From the NCBI GenBank assembly GCA_021307315.1, contig JAJSPD010000064.1:124001-188000 (forward strand): 64,000 nucleotides of DNA, read 5' to 3'. The notes below the pieces were generated by a model. It was not told the origin of the DNA. It was given only the letters and a program-made list of their open reading frames with translations, and searched no databases. The DNA is from Bisporella sp. PMI_857 (taxonomy: Eukaryota; Ascomycota; Leotiomycetes; Helotiales; Helotiaceae). Of the stretch, positions 48,312 through 60,003 are shown piece by piece; positions within the stretch are counted from its first letter, which is position 1, and each line of letters opens with the position of its first letter. A program made the translations under genes and the position numbers.

Positions 48312-49520
48312 ATGTCTTCCCCTAGGCTTCAGATCTCTTCCCCATTGGAGGCCGGTGCTTCTCTCCTCGACGAAAAACGTCTACCGCCCATTCTCACCGA
48401 AGCACTAGAATATGTCTCTAGTCGTCTTGTACGGAAACAACTCCACCTCTCCCTTATCGTTATCCGCAAGAACACACACGCACTCCAATCACCGGTCGCA
48501 TCCCCGAACTTGCGCCGCTCATCCGTCACGTCCGCTTCTTCTGCCTCATCGGTCCTCTCACCAGCGCGCTCTCTATTCGATTTCTCGATGGCATCCTCAA
48601 GCCCGCCACCAACGAGCCGCTCTACTTCCGCATGCCCCAGCCCAGACCTACCTAGCCCATCTCTCTCCCGCACAAAATGGCCATCCCTCCCTTCCTCACC
48701 CAACGCCTTCAAGTCCTCCAAATCTACACCGTCGACCTGCTCGTCCCCAGTCTCCTCCCCGGCACTTACAAGCCCAAGCTCGCTAGCACAGAACCCATGG
48801 GGTATCAGCCTGATGCACGCATGTGCGCTCACACCGCGCTCCGAGAAATACCTCCGCCTCTACATCTCGCGCGCCGAGCGCAAGTTCCCGTCCATCGGCT
48901 CCGGATGGCTGTCTTCTCTCCCACTATCCACCAACATCATGTGCGGCGCGACGAACGACCTGATTCGTCGCTCTCTTATGCAAAACTCTGTTCTTTTCTC
49001 CTCCGAAGGACTTACGCTCCTTGATCTGGATCATGTGTACACCTTCAAGTGCCACTTGCAACAATACTCGAAGACTTTGAGGGGCGACGATTTGGGGAGG
49101 GCGGTTGATGAGTTGAGAAGGATGGTTCTTGTGCACGGCGGGAAGCGGATCACCAAGGGGTATCTCATGCGTGCGTATGACTGGTTAGGCGTTAGCCTTG
49201 CTGCTCTCGTGGATGTCAATGAAGCGTACAAGAATACCTATGGAGGGAGGTCCAGGGCCGGTGGGATTGAAGTTGAGGCTTTGGGCTCAGCATCGCCGCC
49301 GCCTCTTGAGACCAATTTACGGCCGAAAACGTATTCTTTGGTGCAGGTCGGCGAGAGCGCCAAAGGAAGGGAGGGCGTTAGCCCGGGAGGCGTGAGGGGA
49401 GCTAAGACTCCGAATGGGTCGGATGACATCACACCTGTTACCCAAGGAGAATGGCTGTGTTTGATGGTTGGGAAGGGGTGGGAGAGACCGCCGAAGGAGG
49501 TGCAGATCGTGAGTTGTTAA
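48312..49520 (+). CDS. uncharacterised ascomycete protein (possibly DUF7582-type)
   Basis: A single exon of 402 residues from the ATG at 48312 (MSSPRLQISSPLEAGASLL); a frame extends upstream to 48237 but the ATG with ALEYVSSRLVRKQLHLSLIV shortly after is the usual start in relatives, as far as I remember them. A serine/proline-rich linker (about 60-160) separates the N-terminal ALEYVSSRL element from a conserved C-terminal region: RSEKYLRLYISRAERKFPS, LSSLPLSTNIMCGATNDLI, SLMQNSVLFSSEGLTLLDLD, VYTFKCHLQQYS and GWLCLMVGKGW-like GEWLCLMVGKGWERPP at the end. No catalytic motif is seen and function is unknown. The DUF name is from memory and should be checked. Confidence 0.75.
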   Translation: MSSPRLQISSPLEAGASLLDEKRLPPILTEALEYVSSRLVRKQLHLSLIVIRKNTHALQSPVASPNLRRSSVTSASSASSVLSPARSLFDFSMASSSPPPTSRSTSACPSPDLPSPSLSRTKWPSLPSSPNAFKSSKSTPSTCSSPVSSPALTSPSSLAQNPWGISLMHACALTPRSEKYLRLYISRAERKFPSIGSGWLSSLPLSTNIMCGATNDLIRRSLMQNSVLFSSEGLTLLDLDHVYTFKCHLQQYSKTLRGDDLGRAVDELRRMVLVHGGKRITKGYLMRAYDWLGVSLAALVDVNEAYKNTYGGRSRAGGIEVEALGSASPPPLETNLRPKTYSLVQVGESAKGREGVSPGGVRGAKTPNGSDDITPVTQGEWLCLMVGKGWERPPKEVQIVSC

Positions 49521-51303
49521 ATGGTGCTAGGTTTTTTTGAACCTCTGTTATTTTCACAAGAGTTGGGGGGTTATATCCGAGAGCAAGAGCTGCGATTGGA
49601 CTGGTTGCATTTGGAACGGAGTTTAAAAGGCGTTTGGCGCGAAGATGATATCTCTTCCATATTTTGGAATGGGCTGCTCAACAGCAGAGGAATAGAAGTG
49701 ATATGGTATCGCAGGTAGCGGATACAATGGCACGCATTTAAAGCCTGTTTCATAAACTATGAAATGTCCAACACTAAATATCAACCCATCTTCTAATCAA
49801 GCTGGCTTCCCGTGCAAACATCTTCAATTACCTAGATCAGACGATACAGAAAGACACTCACTCTCAATACCGCTAAGATCTCTAATAAACGGTCGCCTGA
49901 TTCTTGGCATTTAGCCTTCTTACCGTTAAATGATCCTTTCGCCACAGGGTGGGGTTTCTTCGATATACTTTGCTGCAGATGTTCCCACCGCCCTATGGCG
50001 CCGTTCCACAACACCAGCCGTCCTGTCGCAGGCAGAGAGGATTTGGTCGGTTCTTTGTAAATGAGATGCTGCTAACGTGTCAGGTACAGATCCTATTGGC
50101 AGAATTTTGCGAGAAGCCTTACAGGTAGCACCAAGGCAAGCTTCAATCTAGATTATATATATGTGAGGTAAAGCGCCTGGTTCAAAACGTTGACGTTCTT
50201 AAAGCGTGGACTTATGCTAAGTTGAGATTTTGTACGTTGAACTGCCGTTCGCAGCTTACATATGTTTTGTGAATGAGCTTAACCTTTCTCTAGAGGTTTC
50301 AGGCAGGGCATGTAGGATGCACATCGCCTGATATCTGCGATCCTTAATGGGGCTAAATACAAGAGCTACTTCTGTTGAAAGCATTTTCTTGATTGTTGCA
50401 CATGCGACTCTTCCCACTGATGTCCAGAAGCACAAGAGGGGAATAGGTCGCCTTCATGAAGGAAGAATTTGTGGTTCTGAGTTCGATGTTGGAGTTTGTT
50501 GGTGTTAGTCTTGGAGGTGGTTGTGCCTCGGATCAGTTGTCAAGAACCGGGTATATTCGATTACTTACACATTCAATGTACTAGTTGACCTTAGAAATTC
50601 CATAGGTATTTTAGTCTTGGATAATCTTTCTTCGTATGGTGCCCAGTCCAACACATTAACCAAAGCCAAGGGCTGAAGCGAGAACAAATCAACCTGGCCG
50701 CACTATAGGCTAGACACTCAGCCACAAGAGGAATAGACGTCAACGTAATGGTAATGCAGCTAATTGTTGGGTTTGTAAAGGCTGTACGTCGAGAACACCC
50801 CAATGAGCAAGTTTGATTGCATTGTTTTCATTTCCGTCCACCTCGACTTTTCAGATACTCGCTTTACGCCCCTCCTTGTTCCCCTGCAATTGGGTTTCTC
50901 GTATATTGCTACACAGCTATGAAGGAATTTCGCTGGTGGCAAAGCCAAAATATTGCGTTTTGATCCCGAATTTGGTCCTTCTGTTAACCGCACTCTTTGC
51001 TCAGTATCAGTCCATATCTAGGTTGCTTAAAAGCAGACTTAGCCTTGCTGGAATTAGTGATACTTGCCCAGCACAAAAAAAAAAGATCCATAGCAGCGGT
51101 TTAGGATGTGCAGAAACGAAGTAACAAATAGTTAACAGCATCGAAGGGCGTCAAGTGCCTATCATATTCTGATGCGTGCAAGAGATAGAAACCATGAAAA
51201 CCAGTGCTGACATTCAATGTGGAGCTGTCGAAACGCGATAAAATGGGTATCATTTGTGATATTTGATCTTGAATGAGAACTATTCAGAACTCGTAGTAGC
51301 TGA
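49521..51303. other. intergenic, no convincing gene
   Basis: About 1.8 kb between the DUF-type gene and the PRCC gene. Short frames only, no recognisable product. A TATATATATG stretch is present at about 50154-50163. Confidence 0.5.
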
Positions 51304-52490
51304 TCACCAGCCGTACCTGCTACTAGCCTCAGCCCTATTACTCTTCCCCTTCGCGAAACTCTCCTCTAGCGCATCCTTCTGACTTTGCGCTGCATTGACC
51401 AATTGCTTCAAGCTATGCTTGCCTGGCGCAATCGCCCTCACAGGATTATGCACAACCTGCTCGCCTGATGCACGTAGCTCCTCGTTATGAAGATATTCCT
51501 GATCTGTATTGAAATTGATGATCTTAGTCGCTGACTGAACTCCTCGTCCTCCTTTCTGCCGGCCGAATAATTGTCGGCGTTCGGCCGCCGACAGATTTAG
51601 ATCGCCAGCTATGTCGTCGAGAGACTGAGAGATGGGTGGAGTGGGTACCGCAGGTGGCGCTGTGAAGGAGTGATTTGGCGTGTAATCTTCGTAAGAAGGC
51701 TCAAACTCTTGGGTTGATTCTTCTTCAACTTCGTACTCAGGCTCAAGCATCATGGGTTTGTATTCTCCGCTTGCGATTGATTTTTCTAAGGCTGAAGTCT
51801 CTGGCGCGAGTGAGAACATAGAAACTTTAGGTCGGGAAGCCGGCTTCTCAGCAGCTTGTGGCGTTGCTGTTAATGCTGCCGTGGTGCGGGTGGTAGTTAC
51901 TGGAGTAGCAGGAGCTGCGACGGTTTTCTTCTTCTTCGCTGGCTTCCTGGAAACTGATAATGGCATAAACATTGTGGGCTTCCCAACTAGCTTCACTTCG
52001 CTAGGTTTTTGCTGCTCGACATCTGCTTTCACACCCGGTGCCTCGCCTTCTTTCTCATTATCATCATAGGACTCCTGTGCCGGTTCTGGTTGCCTGCTAA
52101 ATCCGGGAGCAGCTCCAGTCTTCAGGCTCACGCCGGCCCCAAGACCCCTCTTTACTCCTCCGCCTCCGATGGAGGTACCAGCTGCTTGTCCTGTCCGTTT
52201 GGGAGCTGGGAGAAGTGAGTTGAATCCGCACAGTCCTCCACTACCACCAACTTTTATCCGCTTGGCAGGAGGCTCGTCTCCGGCATCATTCTTCAAAGAG
52301 GGTAGCGAGACTTTGATCTTTCCTGGATTCGATCGATCGACGACTTTTTGAAATGTTGGCTTTCCTAGAAATATTGATTAACTCTATCACTGATCTAAAT
52401 TGTCGCATTTAGCTTACCTGTAGTTGCAGGTTTTGCTGAAGATTGCTCCACATCTGATTCGTCCGAGTCTGAATAATCAACAAGCGTCAT
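51304..52490 (-). CDS. PRCC-like nuclear protein
   Basis: Fungal homologue of PRCC (papillary renal cell carcinoma-associated), a nuclear protein linked to spliceosomes and to MAD2B in animals. Exon 1 is 52490-52418 (MTLVDYSDSDESDVEQSS), the 53-nt intron ends TTTCTAG, and exon 2 is 52364-51304, giving 377 residues. Visible landmarks: GKIKVSLPSLKND, a CGFNSLLPAPKRTGQAAGTS segment near 75, a lysine patch KPAKKKKTVA, and the conserved C-terminal region LNLSAAERRQLFGRQKGG, KIINFNTDQEYLHNEELRA, HNPVRAIAPGKHSLKQLVNA and a final SSRYGW. The C-terminal order is diagnostic. Divergent from AVO1 with 284 bp between the start codons. Confidence 0.9.
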
Positions 52491-52774
52491 TTCACGGCCA
52501 CTGTACGGAATTGGAATATAGGTAGGAGCTTGGTTATATTTGCCTTTTCACTGCTTGGTTAAGCTGTGATGATGTTATAAAAGCCTGCTTAACAAGAAGG
52601 CTGGTGCCAAGATTATTAGTGGGCCTGCCCTGGACGACAAGGCTGAGGATCCCGAAGCTCGCATCCTCCATGCCGATCATTGTCTGAGAGATGCTACTCA
52701 TAAACTTAGCTATTTCCTGTACTAGCGATTGTTTATCGAAGCTTTAACCGCCTGGAATAGGCACAGCACGCGTA
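52491..52774. promoter_or_regulatory. bidirectional promoter between PRCC-like gene and AVO1
   Basis: Only 284 bp separate the two divergent start codons, so the two genes must share regulatory DNA. No TATA box is clear; an AGGAATAGGCACAGCACGCG-like GC stretch lies just before the AVO1 start. Confidence 0.5.
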
Positions 52775-55336
52775 ATGTCCGTCATTCAAGTTGAGGAGTA
52801 TGAACTTCATTCCCTTTCATTTTACTGGCTAATCATTGCCGTAGTCTGGTTTCCTACCAACTACGCACAAATTATCTCAACACAATCACAGATGGCGTTG
52901 GAGAACGTTTGATTACCATTAACGATGCCTTCTTGAACACTCCCGGGTTCAAAGCCGCTGGCTGGCGTGCGAATCCTGCGAACATCAAACGTACACATTC
53001 TCCACCAATACCGACCGCAATAGCATCAGAATACTTTCAGGCTCCTCCACGGTCGGCTGGCTTGACACTTGAGGATGAAGCTGAGGAAGGAGGGATGGTC
53101 ACCGGAAGTGGAGTAGGGGATACGGTCGGGCCCGGCATCGCCATAAAAAGGAGGCGTCGCCGCGAGCAGCATGAAGAGGAGGATAGCAGTGATTTGAGTG
53201 ATGATAGCGATGAGGATGGTGAGCAACGAGCTGCTCAGCAGATCAAGTTCTCAAAGATGCCTATCCGAAATCGCTCTGGATCTTCGCCTCTTCGAGGCTC
53301 CAATCTTCGGCAGTCATCAACCGTGACCTCTCCAGCACGTACCATTGCGGCAGGACCACGTAGAGGCTCTCAATCGGCATTGGAAGCCGTCAAAGAGCGC
53401 GCTAGACGAGATACTGTCACCAGCAGTGAGATGTCCTCAGACAATGAGTTCGATGCTTCGGCATTCCAGAGACGCAGAGCCGACTCTGCCCAAAATACTT
53501 CAAGGGCTAGTAGAGCACTACAAAAGCAGATTTCAAACAATTCGGATCCGAATGTCGGCATAGTAAGACAGCAAAGTGATCTACTAGAGGAGGAAGAAGA
53601 TGATTCAGACGCATCCGACACTTCGTCTGCTTTTGTGGGAAGTCTTGATTCTCTTTCCCTCCTTGACAGTGGAGATGGGCCAATGAACGGATCACCAACA
53701 GAACAGGTTGTCGGCACCGTGCCTAAGCAATTGACAAGAACGCCTACAGTCAAATCTAAACCTGCTCCAGCGGTACTTCAAGCGCTCCCTCCTCCACGAC
53801 CGATAAGTATGATTCAACCTAAGAGTCTGCTTTCGGCAGCCATCAAGGCGAAACGTACAAAAGCTGCAATGCCATTTGAGTCATTTGCGTCGCTTTCTGG
53901 GCAGGGTGACCCGAATCCTCTGTCGTTACGCATTTGGGCGCCTTTCGCAACATCTACTACGAAACCATTTGAGGTCCTCATACGAAGGAGCGTTCATGAG
54001 AATGAGGCAAATGATCGTCAGGTCACGGTTGCTGATCTTATTGGGTTGAGCCTTTGGAGATATTATGAGGAGAAGTTACAGCCTCCAATTGCAACTGACA
54101 AACTGAATGTCAATCGTTGGACTTTACGAATGGTTGAGGATGAAGAAGTTGACTATGATTTCCCAGCTCTCGAGCGAAACAAGCCTGTAGTCGCATTTAC
54201 CACGGTCAACAACCGTGCACAAAGATCAAGATCTAATACTAAACCTTACGATGAGTTTGCTCTAGTCGAGGCAACAGACGAACAATTTGAACAGAACCAA
54301 GCTTTAACACCACAGTTTCAACAGGAATCCGCCACCACATCCGCTGTTGGAGGTGATGATTTTCCAATGGCATCATTCGCATCCAAGAACACATTGTCTG
54401 CGGGTGAAAACCAAGGGACACAACCTCGTCTGAATCCTCTCTTGACGACAATGACTGCCTTCCGACAGAACCCATCACTTGCAGATTCTCCTGCTATAGG
54501 CTCGGCAACTAGCAACACTCCTACTAGGAGTGGAGTAAAGAAACTTTTGAAAGTGCATATACACTCAGCCGATGCAGCACCGGGACAGATGATCACTCTG
54601 GATATTACCACAGATACATATTTGGCAGAAGTTCTTGATATCGTCTGCAAAAAGAGGCAGCTAGATAAAGCCAATCATGTTTTGAAATTGACAGGATCCG
54701 GGACAGTAGTACTTTTGGATCGCACTGTGGAGTCCATTGGTAATCGGACAGAATTGGACCTCTTCCGTCGTCGCTTTGCAACTGACGGTCCGCTGACTAT
54801 GACCGGGTCTCCTAGCAGTAGCTCCCCAAAGGTACCTCTGATGGGGGAAAGAACTGGGGAGCTACGTAAAATAAGAAAGGGCGCGATGATGGGAGGAATA
54901 CATCCTCTGGCACAGGAAGCTGTCAAGCAGGCTGAGCTTGGAAGCTCAAATTACCGCCGGTATACAGTTTGGCGAAAGCAGCCGATGAGATTCGTTGGCA
55001 TGAATGAAAGGGTCATTGCGATAGATGGCGAATATCTTCACATTATGCCATCATCTACAGGGAAGACAATGTTTGAAGGCCAGGGGAAAACAACAACAGT
55101 GCACTTCAGTAATGTTGTAGGCTGTAAGGTTATGAGAAGGCACCCCACCACATTCAAGGTTTGTTTGCATCGGCATCCGCGCTTGAGAATGCTTGTTTAC
55201 TGATCGAATTTAGATTGTTGTTTATAAAGCCTCGGAGACCAACAAACGGTATGATTTTGAGGCAAAATCTGCTGATGAAGCCAAAGAAATCGTTTTTGAA
55301 ATCTCGAAAGGAATCGCGCCATATCATCAAGTGTGA
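52775..55336 (+). CDS. AVO1: TORC2 subunit Avo1/Sin1
   Basis: Avo1 (Sin1 in animals and fission yeast) recruits substrates to TOR complex 2 at the plasma membrane. Exons are 52775-52797, 52845-55158 and 55214-55336, giving 819 residues. The 23-nt first exon encodes MSVIQVED, spliced to LVSYQLRTNYLNTITDGVGE, which restores the conserved Sin1 N terminus. Domains in order: a disordered acidic/serine stretch with KRRRRRE near 105; CRIM about 336-464 (PNPLSLRIWAPFA, TVADLIGLSLWRYYEE, WTLRMVEDEEVDYDFPAL); a Ras-binding-like domain about 571-649 (LLKVHIHSADA, TYLAEVLDIVCKKR); and a C-terminal PH domain from about 711 (YRRYTVWRKQPMRFVGMNER). The last exon finishes the PH helix (KRYDFEAKSADEAKEIVFEI); without it the PH domain would be cut. 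Confidence 0.94.
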
Positions 55337-56488
55337 AAGTGTGGTGTCAGCGACATATAATTTGTCCAACAGGAGATCTTACCACACTGTCATGTGAATG
55401 GAATGCTCGGCAGATCATCCGTTCCTGCAGAAATTCATCCGCCACCCCTGGCAAGGCCAAGATCTGACTCCGGGCATTTGAAGCTCGGATCTTCACTTCG
55501 ACAGGACCGCTTTTCATGATGAGAGAATTTCTCTAACCTATGGGAATTCGTACAATTCCGATTTATCCAATGGCATTCGTGGTCAAAACTATTCTAAAAG
55601 TGGCAACTAGACGTGGCTGAGATTACTGGCCCTAACTTATCGGAATTCTGGAGGATACTGCCAACTATGGCAATGCAACTGGAGAAGATGAGATATGGGA
55701 TCTTCTGGACTTGTAGCCGCATAATGGCGTGCTAGACTGAAGCACGCTGACTTGCTATGTCATGGAGGCACTCCTCGTATCGAGGAAAGGCTACAGGTGT
55801 TGGCTCCACGCTTGAAAGTTCAACCTTTCTAAATCTCCACGATCCAATCAGGAACAGGTTCTTTGAGACTTTCACAAACAAATGTCCTGTCATGCTTACT
55901 ACCAAGAGTCGTGACGTTATCAACCGTTTCTCCCGCTTGATTGTCGGAAACCTCAACCCGCATGTTTCATTTGAGTCCTATACATGTGTTTGCTTTTCAA
56001 GATGCTTACATGACAGTTGGTGTCCCAATTTTTGCTACCTGTTCCTCGAGTAACATGGTTACGAAGCCTGTGCCAATAGATAGAGTTCAAGTGACTTTTC
56101 TCAGTTTCGAGATTGGCCACAAGACTGCGTGTCTTATAATTTGCACTGACTCGGCTCCGCTTGTGTTGCTTTAACTAATTGACCCCCAAATTCGTGGCGT
56201 CACTGCACGGGCGGATCAGTTCCAAGCGGCTCCGAATGACACCAAATCGCTTGGCTGCGGACCTCCGCTAAACCATTCTTCCTGCAGCCAATATGTGACG
56301 TAAAAGGACAGCGGCGTTTGCTGATCCAAGCTTTTTGGGTCAATTGGTTTAGTTGCGCCTGCTAGGGGTAAGTTACTGCTCCGAGATGGAAATATATAAT
56401 TCGGCCACCTTCCTGTTCTCCGGCTATTTCACAACATAAGCGAATCTCCTTCAGATATCACAGACAATCACAAAATACAATCCTCAGC
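55337..56488. other. intergenic, possible coding remnants
   Basis: No intact gene. The plus strand carries fragments in changing frames, for example LSETSTRMFHLSP and FAFQDAYMTVGVPIFAT near 55945-56035, which look coding but match nothing I can name. A TATA-like AATATATAATTC at about 56389-56400 lies roughly 90 bp before the next start. Confidence 0.35.
56389..56400 (+). promoter_or_regulatory. TATA-like element upstream of the GPI-type protein gene
   Basis: AATATATAATTC lies about 90 bp before the start codon at 56489, a normal distance for a strongly expressed fungal gene. Position and sequence only. Confidence 0.4.
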
Positions 56489-57047
56489 ATGCAATTTAGA
56501 TCCATCCTCGCTTTAGCCTTTGCTGCTGCTGTCTCTGTTCGTCTTTTCTTCTCTCGGCCTCTCGGAAACATTTATTAATACCCAGCAGGCCCAAACCGAC
56601 GGCGGCGGAGAAATCGCCTCCTCAGTAACCGATATTACAAGTGACGCTACCTCCTTTGCATATAGCGCGACCGGGACCGTAACCTCCTCAGTCGGATCCG
56701 AACTCATCTCCTCCATATCTTCACTTCAATCTTCCGCCTCCTCCGAACTTGCTTCCATCAACTCCTCTATCTCCGTAGCCACGTCTACCAGCTCAGACAG
56801 CGCCGCATTTTCAAGTCAGTCAAGCCTATTGGGTAATGTCACGAGCAGCATTGGCAGCCTGACCAGCAGTGCAGGCAGCGTGACAAGGTCGAATGTTATC
56901 TCCGTGACGCGGACTACGACTGATGCCACCGGAAGACCTAGCACAACTGTTGATGTTAGCATGAGCACCGGTGCCGCTGCCGCGAAGATCGGCGCTGTCG
57001 CTATGGGGGCTTTGTTTGGTGGTGCTGCGGTTTTAGGTGCCTTGTAA
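56489..57047 (+). CDS. small secreted Ser-rich GPI-type surface protein
   Basis: Exons are 56489-56536 and 56586-57047, giving 169 residues. Exon 1 encodes the signal peptide MQFRSILALAFAAAVS; the 49-nt intron has a GTTCGT donor. The acceptor is CAGCAG, so splicing could include or drop one glutamine. The mature part is nearly all Ser, Thr, Ala and Gly in a rolling pattern (SSVTDITSDATSFAYSATG, SISSLQSSASSELASINSSI), a good substrate for O-mannosylation. The end, STGAAAAKIGAVAMGALFGG followed by AAVLGAL, is a classic GPI-attachment signal. There are no cysteines, which separates it from CFEM and hydrophobin families. Likely a cell-wall or plasma-membrane coat protein; precise role unknown. 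Confidence 0.82.
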
Positions 57048-58444
57048 GAGTAGCTCGATATACTATAGATGAAGAATTTTATGGGTTCGCTCGAGAATAG
57101 AGCAATGATTCTGCAGATTTCTTGATAGCTGTTGTAATATAGAACTAGCTTGCCATAATATATGTACTAATAACTTTCTGTGCCTCACAGATCTGCCAAT
57201 ACTGTTAGGTGGTCTTGTTCTTAGGAGGCAACCAACCACAACCTTGCTGGATCTGGCTGTGTCTTGCCCATGATATGTAGTACGAAATAACCAAGTCTAT
57301 TCTTTCTGTTTAATGACCTTTTCTGACACACGTCCCTTTTACATAATGACACATACCAAGAACAAAAAACATCAAATTGGCAATAGGAAATCTTAATTTA
57401 CTAACCTACCTGATTTTCTCTTACCCCAAAAAATACAATGTTGCTTTACAGACCATCTTCTAGCCCATAGACGACATCCAACCCCTGCTATATGATTCCC
57501 CGAATTGCAGCAGCCACGACCCGCACCGAGCCCTGACTTTCTAGCCCTTACAGATGAGTTCATTCTGAATATCTTTGTCCAACGATGCTCAGTGATCGAA
57601 ATTTGGTTATGATGTGTAAGCGAAAGGACCCCGATCTGGTTCAGATTTCGATCTGGAAACGTTCAATAAAAGATCCCATGGTGCGCATGTTTTTTTAGGA
57701 AGGGAAAGAAGAGGTGGGCCGGAGGGGAGGCGTTTGCGCAAATGCGGTTGATGCGACCGCGTACATGATTGCAGATCATGGAAGGAGGCGTATAGGCGCT
57801 CACGGCCCCGGGGTGATGAGGCGTTTGGTAGGGTCTCTCAGATTCTTTCGTGGTTCAGCAATGAGGGGATGATACATCTCAGGTGTGAGGCTCGAACGTC
57901 CTCGGAGTGTCAAGAATTTGACGCCGGAGCATGGTTCTGTGTAATAAAGTCCGGACGTCTCTCCAGAACAAGGATTGAAAATAGAAGATAACTGTTCTGC
58001 AACTAGACACTCTCGCATTGTCCAAAACTAGCTGATTGTATCAAAATTCAGGTGTCTTTATGTTCACTAGGCACTAGCACATTTCAACCAGTTCATTTCT
58101 AGCGGGATCAACTAGGCTAGAACAAAGTTCACCGCAGAACCGGTATGGGTTCACCAAATTATACCCAACTTTAAACCCATTTGCACTCCTAAAAGTATCA
58201 AATTCCATTTCCCAAGCCCCAGCACCGCCGAACCACCCTTTTCAGGAGATATTGCCGCATCGTGTCATGGCTTGTGTTTTCGTTTGCTGCCCGTTTATCG
58301 TAAAATAAGAAATGTTTGCGGTGTTAAAGAGTAATGTGCGGAGTATATGTGCATAGGGTGGTGCTGAACTGTAGGCATAAAAGGAAGCAGCCACTCTTCT
58401 CATTCGACTCATATGCGTGCCACAACGTTATACTATACCGAGAT
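57048..58444. other. intergenic, no convincing gene
   Basis: About 1.4 kb containing the 3' flanks of both neighbouring genes. No frame with domain similarity on either strand. Confidence 0.5.
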
Positions 58445-60003
58445 CTAGAAATCGCGGAACAATTTGCCGTGTCTAATCTCCATTAGCATGGACTGGCAAT
58501 ATTCTGCAATCTGACTTACTCGTCATGACCATGTTGACCATATTGCTCCGTTTCCTCTGGGTACTTGTCAAATTGACTAGCATCACCTACCCCTGCCTTC
58601 ACAGGCGGAACATATGGCGCATCGATGTCTTTCTTAGCCAGCCTCTCCCATGTGACTTCTGCAAACCACAGGTGATTTTTGACGTCTTCGGACCCGCCAT
58701 GCAAATTGCCGAGGCGCTTTGTGAGATCCGCTGTGATCAGTCGTTGAAGTAGGTCTTGGGCATCTGGATGAATATATGGCGGGTACTTGACCTTTCCTTT
58801 AAGAATATTCTCGTATATTTTCATTGGAGATCCACCATCCCAAAATGGCGTGTACCCGCATAACATTTCGAATATTAGTATACCTAAAGACCACCTATGC
58901 AAAATCAGATATTTTATCACTTGTAGCCAGACAAAATCTTACCAATCTACTGATTTGTTGTATCCTTTGCTCGAAACAACTTCCGGCGCCAAATAATCCG
59001 GAGTTCCGCACAGGGTCCAAGTGATGTCTGGAACCTTCTTAGCAAATCCGAAATCTGTGATCTTAAGATGGCCATCTCGGCTTAAAAGAAGATTCTCCGG
59101 TTTCAGGTCACGATATATAATCTGCTTTGAGTGAAGGTACTCCAGTGCTAATGTAACCTCTGCAGCATAGAATTTCGCGACAGGATTAGGAAAGCGCTAA
59201 TATATATTAACAAAATCCTAGCGATTTTTCAGCATGCGCCGGCTTACCTGTGACTTCCTCAAGAGTGAGAAAAGTTCACCTCCTTCCACGAAGTCCATAA
59301 CCATGTAAAGATTTTTGGAATCCTGGAATGTACCCCAAAGTGTGATGAGAAAGGGATGCTTGACTTCTTGTAGCATCTTCCTCTCATCGTTGGTATGTTC
59401 GACCTGTTTCATTTTCACGACTTGCTGCTTCTTCAACACTTTCACGGCATAGAATCGTTGGTTATGCCTCGATTGTACCAGATGCACGCGTCCAAAACTA
59501 CCAGTTCCAAGTGTTCGCAAAAGCTCGAAATCCACCAAAGAATATTTTCCCTTAGTCTGCCTTATTTGTGTAGGCTCCGGCACTTGTATATTTTGCTGAG
59601 CCACATTGTTTGATGCAACAGATGTCGTTTGGGATGATGCTTGTGTCGGATATGACTGGTTTGCGCCATCATTTTGCGGAGGGTGGATAAGGTTGTTGAT
59701 GCTTGGGAGGTTCTGCTGCTGTGTTGGCGGACTTTGGCTAGCGGTAGGATTATGAGGGTTTGTGTACGGTTGCTGTTGATGGGTGATTCCTTGCGCCATT
59801 AGTTGTTGCTCGCCCACGCCAGCGGGACTTTCCTGCTTTGCTGGAGCTGTGGATTGCGTGGTATTCGTGGAAATGCTGGCTATTGAGTTGTCGAAACCTC
59901 TAGATGAAGTAGGCGTTAAAGGGCTATTAGGCTGACTTGAGCTTTCATTCGCGGACGAATCTTTCGTCCGCTTGCCTTTTAGGAAACCTAGTGTCTGCTT
60001 CAT
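58445..60003 (-). CDS. cAMP-dependent protein kinase catalytic subunit
   Basis: PKA catalytic subunit, the effector of the cAMP pathway controlling growth, development and nutrient response. Exons are 60003-59248, 59196-58943, 58894-58520 and 58472-58445, giving 470 residues. The first 150 residues are a disordered N/Q/S-rich extension, usual in filamentous fungi. The kinase has the glycine loop GTGSFGRV (from 166), the ATP lysine K188 (FYAVKVLKK), YRDLKPEN with catalytic D282, DFG at D300, and the activation-loop [14 protein letters not shown] with the phosphorylated threonine T313. The last exon is only 28 nt and codes for the end of the hydrophobic motif (GKLFRDF), after a GTAAGT donor that overlaps an apparent TAA stop at 58516. 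The splice gives the FxxF-type end that AGC kinases need, so the longer form is preferred. Confidence 0.95.
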
